From Gaiellasilicea sp037721555 (GTDB lineage: Bacteria > Actinomycetota > Thermoleophilia > Gaiellales > Gaiellaceae), in the NCBI GenBank assembly GCA_037721555.1, contig JBBJOI010000003.1, positions 1-64,000 on the forward strand: a stretch of DNA of 64,000 bases, in the 5' to 3' direction. A model generated the notes under the pieces. The model was given only the letters and a program-made list of their open reading frames with translations. It had not been told where the DNA came from and did no database searches. The translations under genes and the position numbers were made by a program. This document shows, piece by piece, positions 24,836 to 32,522 of this stretch (positions within the stretch are counted from its first letter, which is position 1; each line of letters opens with the position of its first letter).

Positions 24836-26980
24836 ATGAGCACGCCCCTCGGCGCGATGGTCTGGCCGGGCAAACCCTTTCCCCTGGGGCCGGAATGGGA
24901 CGGGCAGGGGACGAACTTCTCGCTCTTCTCCGAGCACGCGGAGCGGGTGGAGCTCTGCCTGTTCGACGGTGACGACCGGGAGCAGCGGTACGAGCTCGTC
25001 GAGCGAACCGCGTTCAACTGGCACGGCTATCTGCCGGGAGTCGAACCGGGACAACGGTATGGATACCGCGTCCACGGGCCTTGGGCGCCGGAGGCAGGCC
25101 ATCGGTTCAACGCGAGGAAGCTCTTGATTGACCCGTACGCGAAGGCGATCGAGGGGCCGGTGCGCTGGGAGCGCGGCAACACGCTGCCCTACGTGCTCGG
25201 CGACAACGGTGCCGGGATCGAGCCGGACGACGAGGACGACGCCGCAGCCATCCCCAAGGCGATCGTCACCGACGGGTCGTTCGACTGGGAGGGCGACCGA
25301 CGGCTGGAGACGCCGTGGCACGAGACGGTCATCTACGAGGTGCACGTGAAGGGGTTCACGAAGCAGCTTCCGGCAGTCCGCGACGACCTTCGCGGCACCT
25401 ACGGAGGCCTCGCCTCAGCACCGGCGATCGAGTACCTCACTGCGCTCGGGGTGACGGCTGTCGAGCTCCTGCCCGTCCACCACATCGCCGACGAGCGGGC
25501 ACTCGCCGCCCGGGGGCTCTCAAACTACTGGGGCTACAGCTCGATCGGCTACCTCGCGCCCCACGCAGGTTACGCAGCGACCGGCACGGCGGGCCACCAG
25601 GTGCGCGAGTTCAAGGGGATGATCAAAGCGCTCCACCGCGCAGGAATCGAGGTGATCCTCGACGTCGTCTACAACCACACGGCCGAGGGGAACCACCTGG
25701 GCCCGATGCTCTCGTTCAAGGGCATCGACAACCTCTCGTACTACCGCACCGTCGCCGACGCGCGCCGCTTCTACGTGGACTACACGGGCACGGGCAACTC
25801 GCTCAACCCGGCCCACCCGTCGGTGCTGCGGTTGATCATGGACTCCCTCCGTTACTTCGTGATCGAATGTCACGTCGACGGGTTCCGCTTCGACCTCGCG
25901 TCCGCGCTCGCCCGCGAGCTGCACGAGGTCGATCGCCTGTCGGCCTTCTTCGACATCATCCATCAGGATCCGATCCTGTCGCAGGTGAAGCTGATCGCTG
26001 AGCCCTGGGACGTTGGCGAAGGTGGCTATCAGGTCGGCAACTTCCCGGTGCTCTGGACCGAGTGGAACGGCATGTACCGGGACACGGTGCGCGACTTCTG
26101 GCGCGGTCACACGAACATCGCCGAGTTCGCCCAGCGGTTCACCGGCTCGAGCGACCTCTACCAGCGCGACGGCCGCAAGCCCTTCGCCTCGATCAACTTC
26201 GTCACCGCTCACGACGGCTTTACGCTGCGTGATCTCGTCTCGTACAACGAGAAGCACAACGAGGCGAACCTCGAAGAGAACACGGACGGCGAGGGCCACA
26301 ATCGCAGCTGGAACCACGGGGTCGAGGGCGAGACCGACGACGAGACGGTGAATGCCATGCGCGCGCGGCAGATGCGGAACTTCCTCGCCACGATCCTGCT
26401 CTCGCAGGGCGTGCCGATGCTGCTCGGCGGCGACGAGTTCGCACGCACTCAGGGTGGTAACAACAACGCCTACTGCCAGGACAACGAGATCTCCTGGCTC
26501 GACTGGAACCACGAGGAGCGGGGGCGAGCGCAACTCGCGTTCACGCGGCGGTTGATCGAGTTCCGCCGCCGCCACCCCGTTTTCCGTCGAGCCGACTTTC
26601 TGACCGGCAAGGAGCGGCTCGGCTCCGGCTCGCCCGACGTGTGGTGGTTCGGTCTCGACGGGAACGAGATCGCAGAGGGGAACTGGCGTCGCGGTGACAC
26701 CCACACGCTCGGCGTCTTCCTGAACGGCGCCGAGATGCCGACGCTGACGCAGGGTGGCGCACCGGTCGCGGACGACACGTTTCTCATCCTCTTCAACGCC
26801 GATCCGCAAGCGGTCGTCTTCACGCTGCCGGCGGTGTCGTTCGGACAGCGCTGGGTGTTCGAGCTCTCGACGGCGCAGCCGGAGCTCCAATCGGGCATCG
26901 ACGCGTTCCTCGCCGGCGGGGCCGTGCCCGTGGAGGCACGTTCGCTCATCGTTCTGCGTCGGGTCCCTGAGAGCTTCTGA
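24836..26980 (+). CDS. glgX: Glycogen debranching enzyme GlgX (isoamylase type)
   Basis: A 714-residue GH13_11 enzyme that hydrolyses alpha-1,6 branches of trimmed glycogen. N-terminal CBM48 part (GTNFSLFSEHAERVELCLFD), then the barrel with IYEVHVKGFTKQ, NYWGYSSIGYLAPH, VILDVVYNHTAEGN, nucleophile in GFRFDLASALARE (about D350), acid/base in LIAEPWDVGEGGYQVG (about E388) and NFVTAHDGFTLRDLVSYN. ATG start at 24836. It completes, with malQ and glgP in the same window, the degradative side of glucan metabolism. Confidence 0.96.
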   Translation: MSTPLGAMVWPGKPFPLGPEWDGQGTNFSLFSEHAERVELCLFDGDDREQRYELVERTAFNWHGYLPGVEPGQRYGYRVHGPWAPEAGHRFNARKLLIDPYAKAIEGPVRWERGNTLPYVLGDNGAGIEPDDEDDAAAIPKAIVTDGSFDWEGDRRLETPWHETVIYEVHVKGFTKQLPAVRDDLRGTYGGLASAPAIEYLTALGVTAVELLPVHHIADERALAARGLSNYWGYSSIGYLAPHAGYAATGTAGHQVREFKGMIKALHRAGIEVILDVVYNHTAEGNHLGPMLSFKGIDNLSYYRTVADARRFYVDYTGTGNSLNPAHPSVLRLIMDSLRYFVIECHVDGFRFDLASALARELHEVDRLSAFFDIIHQDPILSQVKLIAEPWDVGEGGYQVGNFPVLWTEWNGMYRDTVRDFWRGHTNIAEFAQRFTGSSDLYQRDGRKPFASINFVTAHDGFTLRDLVSYNEKHNEANLEENTDGEGHNRSWNHGVEGETDDETVNAMRARQMRNFLATILLSQGVPMLLGGDEFARTQGGNNNAYCQDNEISWLDWNHEERGRAQLAFTRRLIEFRRRHPVFRRADFLTGKERLGSGSPDVWWFGLDGNEIAEGNWRRGDTHTLGVFLNGAEMPTLTQGGAPVADDTFLILFNADPQAVVFTLPAVSFGQRWVFELSTAQPELQSGIDAFLAGGAVPVEARSLIVLRRVPESF

Positions 26981-27041
26981 CACGATGGGGCCTCATCGGC
27001 GGGGTGCGATGGTGGTGCGAGGCCGAGGCAAGGATCAGGGA

Positions 27042-27066
27042 GCGTCCAGATGACACATCTGGACGC
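27042..27066 (+). terminator. Perfect hairpin behind glgX
   Basis: An 11-base perfect inverted repeat (GCGTCCAGATG at 27042-27052 and its complement at 27056-27066) with a 3-base loop. It lies 62 bases after the glgX stop. There is no T-run, so it may be a terminator that works without one, or an RNA-stabilising hairpin. Confidence 0.5.
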
Positions 27067-27111
27067 GACCGAGGACGCCGCGTCGCGCCGCCCAGCGTGC
27101 GCTGCCGGCTC

Positions 27112-27136
27112 AGAGTTTCATTGTGCTAGAGGCTCT
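27112..27136 (+). repeat. 25-bp element, first copy
   Basis: AGAGTTTCATTGTG, C, then TAGAGGCTCT. The same 25 bases occur at 48354-48378 with one change (C to T at position 15). Here it is extended into an 8-base inverted repeat (GCTCAGAG at 27108-27115 and CTCTGAGC at 27133-27140) and includes the stop codon of the signalling gene at 27126-27128. Confidence 0.6.
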
Positions 27137-29846
27137 GAGCTCGGGTCTCCTTCAACCTAGCCTGGAGGACGCGCAGGCAGATCTCCACCACCGCAGGGTC
27201 GAACTGCGTCCCCGACGCCTCCGCGAGTCGCGCCAGCGCCTCGTCGGCCGACAGCCGCTTGCGGTAGGGGCGGTCGGTCGTCATCGCGTGGAAGGCGTCG
27301 CAGGTGAAGATGATGCGCGCCTCGAGCGGGATCTCCTCGCCCGCCTTCCGGTCCGGATAGCCGGCGCCGTCCCAGCGCTCGTGGCAGGCCCGCACGATCG
27401 AGCAGACGTCGCTGAGCTGGTCGATCGGCGCGAGGATCTTCGCGCCGAGCTCGGGATGCAGCTCGATGAGCGCCCGCTCCTCGTCGGTGAGCGGTCCCGG
27501 CTTGAGCAGGATGGAGTTCGGGATCCCGATCTTGCCGATGTTGTGGAAGAGCGCGCCGAGCTCGAGGCGCTTGAGCGCGTCTCCGTCGAGGCCGAGCTCG
27601 GCGCCGACGCGGAGGGCGGTGTCCGTGATCCAGCGTGCGTGTGAGGAGGTGTACTCGTCGCGCGCCTCGAGCGCGTTCGCGAGTGCCTCCACCGTCGAGA
27701 GGAACGTCCGCTCGAGCGACTCGAAGCTCGACGCGTTCGCGATCGCGAGCTTGGCCTGGTGTGCGAGTCCTCCCAGGAGCTCGAGCTCGCGTTCGCCGAA
27801 CGACTGCTCCGGTGGACTGGCGACGGCGATGGCGCCCCAGCGACCATCGACCACGAGGGGTGCGATCGCATAGTCGCCCGAGCCGCCGCGGGACGGATCG
27901 GCGAGCGCCGCGTTCTGCTCCGGGGTGAGGAGATAGGGCTCGAGCGCGGACGTGAAGGATGCGATCGCCTCCGGAGTGAATCCGCGTTCGAGGATGCGCC
28001 GGTCTTCGTCGTACCCCACGGCCGCTCGGCAGACGAGCGCGCCGGTGGCGGATCCCTGCAGCCAGAGCGATGCATGCGGGGCGCCGAGAATCCGCGCCGA
28101 GCCCTGTACGACGAGCTCGAGCACTCGGTCGAGCCCCTCGGCTTCCGCGAGCTCACGGCCGAACGCAAGCAGCGCGTGTGCGCTCTCTGCCTCGCGCCGC
28201 TGGCTCTCGTAGAGGTTTGCGTTCTCGAGCGCCACGGCTGCGTGTCCCGCCAGCACCTCGAGCAGGCGGAGATCGTCCTCGTCGAACTGGTTCAGGCCGA
28301 GCTTCGAGACGACGATCGTGCCGATCACGCGCGCGCCGTAGTTCAGCGGGACGGCGATGATCGACTCTGCGATCTCCTCAGTCCCCTCCACCCGCACCGA
28401 GAACGGGCAATTCGAGGCGTCGCCGAGGAGCAGAGACCGGCCGGTCTCCGCGACGTGACCCGTGAAGCCGACGCCGACGCTGGTCGCCAGGAGCTCGAGC
28501 GCCGTCTCCTTCGGCGCCGTCAGCTCTCCCTGGAACGCGATCGGGACGAGCTCCTCGTTCCGCCGGAGGAAGACGCGGCAGTTGTGGTAGTCGAGCAGGA
28601 GCCGGAGCTCGTTCGCGACGGTCATCCCGATCTCCCCGACTTTGGTCAGCCGGTTCAGCTTCGCTCCGACCGACTGGAGCATCTTCAGGTGGGCGATGGA
28701 GCGGAGGTCCTGACGCGGCGTGACGGTGCCGGGCCGCTCGGTGTCCGCCGCGTCAAAAACGACGACCTGGTTCTTGCCGCGTGCCTTGGCGGTCATCATT
28801 GCCGCCTCCGCGCACGCGATCAGCTCGCGCGCGCTGGCGGCGTGATCCGGGCCGTGCGCGACGCCGATCGACACGCCGATCGCACCCGCGACCTGGAAGT
28901 CCGTCTTGTCGAGCTCCTTGGCCAGACGGCTGGCGAGTGCAACCGCCTGCCCGCGCGTTCCGGCGGGCACGATCACCGCGAACTCCTCGCCGCCGATTCG
29001 GCAGACGACGTCCGTGGCGCGCGCTGCCTGGCGCAGGTGGTCGGCGAACTCGGCGAGCATCTGGTCGCCGATTGCGTGGCCGTAGACGTCGTTGACCTTC
29101 TTGAAGTCGTCGATGTCCATCATCACGAGCGCGACACCGGCATGGGTGCCCGACGCGCGGGTCAGCTCGCGCCGGAGCCGTTCGTGGAAGTAGCGGTGGT
29201 TGTAGAGGCTCGTCAAGGAGTCGGTCTGAGCCTGGTGTTCGAGTCGCGCGCGCGTATGAGCGTTGTCGAGGGCAAGCGCAGCCGCGTCGCCGAACCGCCT
29301 CGCAAGCTCGAACTCCTGCTCGGTGAACGAGGCCTCGTCGCCGATCCGGTACACGTTGAGCGTCCCCTTGAGGGTGCCGCGGGCGACGAGCGGGACAACG
29401 ATCAGGGCCTCCGGATCCACCGGCGTACCGGGGACGAAGCGCACGCGGGGGTCGAGGTGCGCCTGGTTCGAGAGCACCGGCTTGCGGTGCTCGACCGCCC
29501 AACCCGTGATTCCCTCGCCGAACGGGAAGCGCTCGCTGAGGATCTCCTCCGCCCACTCGCTGCGCACGAGGGCAGGAATGAGCTCCTGCCTCGGCTCGTC
29601 CGCCTCGTAGACGTGGAGCGCCTCGTACGGGACGATCTCTGCGAGCGTGTCCGCGATGCGGATGAGCAGCGAGTCGAGACTCTGCTCCGAGAGGAGATCG
29701 TGGAAGACGTCCGCCAGGCGCCGGTACGAGCTGACGAGCGGCTCGTCGCCGGGGGCCGCCTGCCCGAGCCGAGTGGGGACCGAGGGAGCGGTGACGAGTC
29801 GGATGTGTGGTTCCGGTTGCGGTGGCGAGGGGGCGGGATCATCCAT
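27126..29846 (-). CDS. Multi-GAF signalling protein with GGDEF and variant HD-GYP domains
   Basis: A 906-residue cytoplasmic protein, start ATG at 29846 (MDDPAPSP; the open frame further upstream overlaps a transporter fragment and an operator). Domains in order: GAF (about 45-200), GGDEF (about 205-365, motif GGEEF near 283 and DSLTSLYNHR at its start), two further GAF domains (about 385-540 and 545-690) and an HD-GYP-type domain (about 700-890). GGEEF suggests an active diguanylate cyclase. In the HD-GYP part the usual HD reads HN (FHNIGKIGIP, about 763-772) while GAGYPD is kept, so c-di-GMP hydrolysis is doubtful. No membrane segment. Confidence 0.9.
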   Translation of the reverse strand: MDDPAPSPPQPEPHIRLVTAPSVPTRLGQAAPGDEPLVSSYRRLADVFHDLLSEQSLDSLLIRIADTLAEIVPYEALHVYEADEPRQELIPALVRSEWAEEILSERFPFGEGITGWAVEHRKPVLSNQAHLDPRVRFVPGTPVDPEALIVVPLVARGTLKGTLNVYRIGDEASFTEQEFELARRFGDAAALALDNAHTRARLEHQAQTDSLTSLYNHRYFHERLRRELTRASGTHAGVALVMMDIDDFKKVNDVYGHAIGDQMLAEFADHLRQAARATDVVCRIGGEEFAVIVPAGTRGQAVALASRLAKELDKTDFQVAGAIGVSIGVAHGPDHAASARELIACAEAAMMTAKARGKNQVVVFDAADTERPGTVTPRQDLRSIAHLKMLQSVGAKLNRLTKVGEIGMTVANELRLLLDYHNCRVFLRRNEELVPIAFQGELTAPKETALELLATSVGVGFTGHVAETGRSLLLGDASNCPFSVRVEGTEEIAESIIAVPLNYGARVIGTIVVSKLGLNQFDEDDLRLLEVLAGHAAVALENANLYESQRREAESAHALLAFGRELAEAEGLDRVLELVVQGSARILGAPHASLWLQGSATGALVCRAAVGYDEDRRILERGFTPEAIASFTSALEPYLLTPEQNAALADPSRGGSGDYAIAPLVVDGRWGAIAVASPPEQSFGERELELLGGLAHQAKLAIANASSFESLERTFLSTVEALANALEARDEYTSSHARWITDTALRVGAELGLDGDALKRLELGALFHNIGKIGIPNSILLKPGPLTDEERALIELHPELGAKILAPIDQLSDVCSIVRACHERWDGAGYPDRKAGEEIPLEARIIFTCDAFHAMTTDRPYRKRLSADEALARLAEASGTQFDPAVVEICLRVLQARLKETRAQSL

Positions 29847-29880
29847 GGGGAGAGAGGTGGGTGGGTCGACGAGGCTGGGG

Positions 29881-30165
29881 CTATCCGCAACATCGGGTTT
29901 CAGCGGTGCCCGGCTGTCCCTCGAACGGGGGAGGCGCCGGCGGCGTCGGTCTCGGCTTCGAGGGTTTGGGGGATGGAGGGCGACGCTCAGGTGGTACGAC
30001 CGCGCCGGACGAGGGTTCGCCGAGCGAGGCGCCGTAGGCGATGGCGCCGAGGGTGACGACGAACCCGGTGAGCTGCAGCGGCGACAGCGACTGGTCGAGG
30101 ATCGCCCATCCGAGCACTGCCCCGGTAATGGGGGCGGCCAGGCCCAGGAGGGGTGGTGCGGCCGA
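29881..30165 (-). pseudogene. C-terminal fragment of an EamA (DMT) transporter
   Basis: Minus-strand reading gives PPLLGLAAPITGAVLGWAIL then QLTGFVVTLGAIAYGASLGE, the last two membrane helices of an EamA-family permease, followed by a proline-rich tail to the TAG at 29883-29881. Upstream an in-frame TAA occurs inside the MarR-operator palindrome, so the other eight helices are missing. A GTG at 30117 could start a 78-residue peptide, but a working transporter is excluded. The rest of the gene seems to have been lost when the marR region was joined here. Confidence 0.6.
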
Positions 30166-30193
30166 GTCATTATCTTAATACAAAGATAATGAC
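30166..30193. promoter_or_regulatory. Perfect palindrome upstream of marR (likely operator)
   Basis: GTCATTATCTT and its exact complement AAGATAATGAC separated by six bases, 28 bases before the marR start. It is strikingly AT-rich against its surroundings. MarR proteins bind such palindromes and usually repress their own operon, so autoregulation is the simplest reading. Confidence 0.7.
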
Positions 30194-30221
30194 CATCAAT
30201 CTTCCGCGGTAGACTGCTCCA

Positions 30222-30767
30222 GTGCCACGGCGAGAGCACGACGCGGTCGACCGGATCACGAGCCAGTGGAACGCCGTTCGCCCCGACGTCGACGTGTCGC
30301 CGATCAACGTGATCGGACGGGTCTCGCGGTTATCACGGCTCCTCGACCGGCGTCTGGCCGAGAACTTCGCCCGCTACGGAATCGAGAGCTGGATGTACGA
30401 CGTGCTGGCGACGTTGCGTCGTTCAGGCGAGCCATACGAGCTCACTGCCGGCGACTTGGTGCGTCAGACGATGGTTACGACCGGCGCCATCACCAACCGT
30501 ATCGACCGCCTCGAGCAACGGGGTCTAGCCGAGCGGGCGACCGCGGAGGACCGTCGCAAGGTCATCGTGCGCCTGACAGCGCGGGGCCTCCACATCGTCG
30601 ATGAAGTAGTCGTCACCCACATGGCCACGGAGCGCGGGATCCTGGCCGCTCTTTCACCACGCCAACTGGACGATCTCGCCCGGTTGCTCCGCACATTGCT
30701 CCTGACCCTCGGCGACGGCGCCGACGCTTCCGACCGCTCGGGACCTCCTGCCGGGCAACGGCCGTAG
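30222..30767 (+). CDS. MarR-family transcriptional regulator
   Basis: A 181-residue winged-helix regulator from a GTG at 30222. The MarR core is clear: ESWMYDVLATLRRSG, helix-turn-helix around LVRQTMVTTGAITNRIDRLE, and the wing LVE-like GLAERATAEDRRKVIVRLT. It probably acts as a dimer on the palindrome just upstream. The neighbour 7 bases downstream is a secreted beta-propeller protein, a possible co-regulated target. The ligand is unknown. Confidence 0.9.
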   Translation: MPRREHDAVDRITSQWNAVRPDVDVSPINVIGRVSRLSRLLDRRLAENFARYGIESWMYDVLATLRRSGEPYELTAGDLVRQTMVTTGAITNRIDRLEQRGLAERATAEDRRKVIVRLTARGLHIVDEVVVTHMATERGILAALSPRQLDDLARLLRTLLLTLGDGADASDRSGPPAGQRP

Positions 30768-30774
30768 AGAAGCC

Positions 30775-31725
30775 ATGGATCGGCGTAGCTTCGTGCTTGG
30801 GACTGCGATGGCTCTCGCCACGCCGAGAGCTCTCGGCCGCTACACCGGCGGCACGCCGCTCGCCCTCGTCACGGCAGACCTCGACGCGCGCGTCTCGGCG
30901 GTCGAGCTCTCGAGCGGCAAGATTGTCCGGCACCTGGCGACGCTCGAGGGCCCGCGCAGCATCGAGAGCGTCCTCGGGACGGATGCGGTCGTTGCACACA
31001 CCTCGGAGGGCGCGGTCAGCCTGATCGACGGCCGGAGGCTGCGCGTGCGCCGGGTCCTGCGCGGGTTCGGGGAGCCGCGCTACACCGTCGCGACGCGCGA
31101 CGGGCGCTATGCCTACGTCAGCGACTCGGGTACGGGCGAGCTCGTCACGCTCGACGTCGTGCGCGGCAAGGTGGTTGCCCGCGCCGAGGTCGGCCCCGGT
31201 GTTCGTCACCTCTCATTGGGCCGATCCGATCGCAGGATCTGGGTCGCGCTCGGCACGAAGGCGGAGCGGATCGCGATCGTGGACGTGTCGGAGCCGGCGC
31301 GTCCGCGCGTGGTCGGCCTGCTCCGACCGCCGTTTCTCGCGCACGACGTCGGCTTCGCGCCCGACGGCCACGTCTGGGTCACGTCCGGCGACCGCCGCGA
31401 GGTCGCGATCTACGACGGACGTGGGCGCCGCGTCTTCGGGTTCGGAGCAGATGCTCCGCCGCAGCACGTCACCTTCCTCGGCCGGCGTGCGTACGTCGCG
31501 AGCGGCGACGACGGCCTTCTCCGGGTCCACGACCTCGAAGGGGGGTTCCTGCGCGCGGCCCGGGTGCCGCTCGGCTCCTACAACGTCCAGCACGGCTTCG
31601 GCCGGGTGCTGACGCCGTCGCTCTCCCTCGGCACGCTCTGCGTCGCCGACGGCGCGGGCCGGATCGTAAGCCGCGTACGCGTGGCGCGCTCCTCGCACGA
31701 CGCCTGCTTCGTCATGAGCGCCTGA
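30775..31725 (+). CDS. Exported beta-propeller protein (YncE/NHL-like)
   Basis: A 316-residue protein beginning MDRRSFVLGTAMALATP, a Tat-like signal (RRSF). The rest is a series of beta repeats such as GRYAYVSDSGTGELVTLDV, DGHVWVTSGDRREVAIYD and RRAYVASGDDGLLRVHDL, typical of six- or seven-bladed propellers of the YncE/lactonase-like type. No catalytic residues can be named. It starts 7 bases after marR and ends 4 bases from the convergent epimerase gene; a small inverted repeat (CGCAGG/CCTGCG, 31734-31752) lies at the junction. Confidence 0.75.
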   Translation: MDRRSFVLGTAMALATPRALGRYTGGTPLALVTADLDARVSAVELSSGKIVRHLATLEGPRSIESVLGTDAVVAHTSEGAVSLIDGRRLRVRRVLRGFGEPRYTVATRDGRYAYVSDSGTGELVTLDVVRGKVVARAEVGPGVRHLSLGRSDRRIWVALGTKAERIAIVDVSEPARPRVVGLLRPPFLAHDVGFAPDGHVWVTSGDRREVAIYDGRGRRVFGFGADAPPQHVTFLGRRAYVASGDDGLLRVHDLEGGFLRAARVPLGSYNVQHGFGRVLTPSLSLGTLCVADGAGRIVSRVRVARSSHDACFVMSA

Positions 31726-31729
31726 AGCG

Positions 31730-32491
31730 CTACGCAGGGGCGGCGTCCTGCGGCTCCCAGCCGAGCAGCTCGCGGGCGTGCTCGAGATCCCAGAAGCGGC
31801 GCGGGTTCGCCGAGACCCCGTAGACGATCGCCCAGCTGACGTCCTCGACCTCGAGGCAGCGGGCGATCAGCTCGGCGCAGTCGCGTCGGCTGAGCCACAC
31901 GGCGCGCATCCGGTTCCGACGCCCGTCCGCATCGAGGTCGAGCAACGGATTCTCGCTCGGCACGGTGGGGTCGTCGTTCGCGCGGACGGCGCCGATCCGG
32001 AGGCAGAACACGCGGAGGCCGTGACGCTCCTTGTAGAACCGGCCGAGCGCCTCCCCGTAGGCCTTCGAGACGCCGTAGAGAGAGTCGGGACGCAGCTCGG
32101 CGGTGTGGTCGTAGCGGCGATCGTCGCCCACCTCGTACAGTCCGGGAGCGCCGTCCAGCTCGTACATGCCGATCGCGTGGTTGGACGAGGCGAAGACGAC
32201 ACGGGAGACGCCGGCGCGCCGCGCCGCCTCGAAGACGTTGTAGGAACCGACCAGGTTGTTCCGTAGGACCTCATCCCACGGCGTCTCGATTGCGGGCGAG
32301 GCGGCGAGGTGCACCACGGCCTCGACTCCCTCGAATGCGGGCTCGATCGCCCCGAGGTCGGAGATGTCCGCGACGTGGCTCGGAAACCTCTGCGGCGTCA
32401 GCGTGAGCGAGACGAGCTCGAACCGGTCGCCGAGGTGCTCGCGGACGGCGGTCCCGATCGTTCCCTCGGCACCCGTTAGGAGCACGCGCAT
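31730..32491 (-). CDS. NAD-dependent epimerase/dehydratase family, uronate-dehydrogenase-like
   Basis: A 253-residue short-chain extended SDR. The N-terminus MRVLLTGAEGTIGTAVREHL has the GxxGxxG dinucleotide fold and the catalytic YGVSKAYGE holds Tyr and Lys. SSNHAIGMYE and VFCLRIGAV match what I recall of uronate dehydrogenases (oxidation of glucuronate or galacturonate to the lactone), so that is the best functional guess. Start ATG at 32491, divergent from mutS2 with a 31-base gap. Longer open reading upstream is a shadow of mutS2. Confidence 0.8.
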   Translation of the reverse strand: MRVLLTGAEGTIGTAVREHLGDRFELVSLTLTPQRFPSHVADISDLGAIEPAFEGVEAVVHLAASPAIETPWDEVLRNNLVGSYNVFEAARRAGVSRVVFASSNHAIGMYELDGAPGLYEVGDDRRYDHTAELRPDSLYGVSKAYGEALGRFYKERHGLRVFCLRIGAVRANDDPTVPSENPLLDLDADGRRNRMRAVWLSRRDCAELIARCLEVEDVSWAIVYGVSANPRRFWDLEHARELLGWEPQDAAPA

Positions 32492-32522
32492 AACCGCAGT
32501 CTGCCCGTCGTACACTCGAAGC

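Noticed and set aside
27758..30056. Plus-strand open frame of about 765 codons
   Set aside because: It mirrors the GAF/GGDEF/HD-GYP gene; the protein is arginine/glutamate-rich without any domain.
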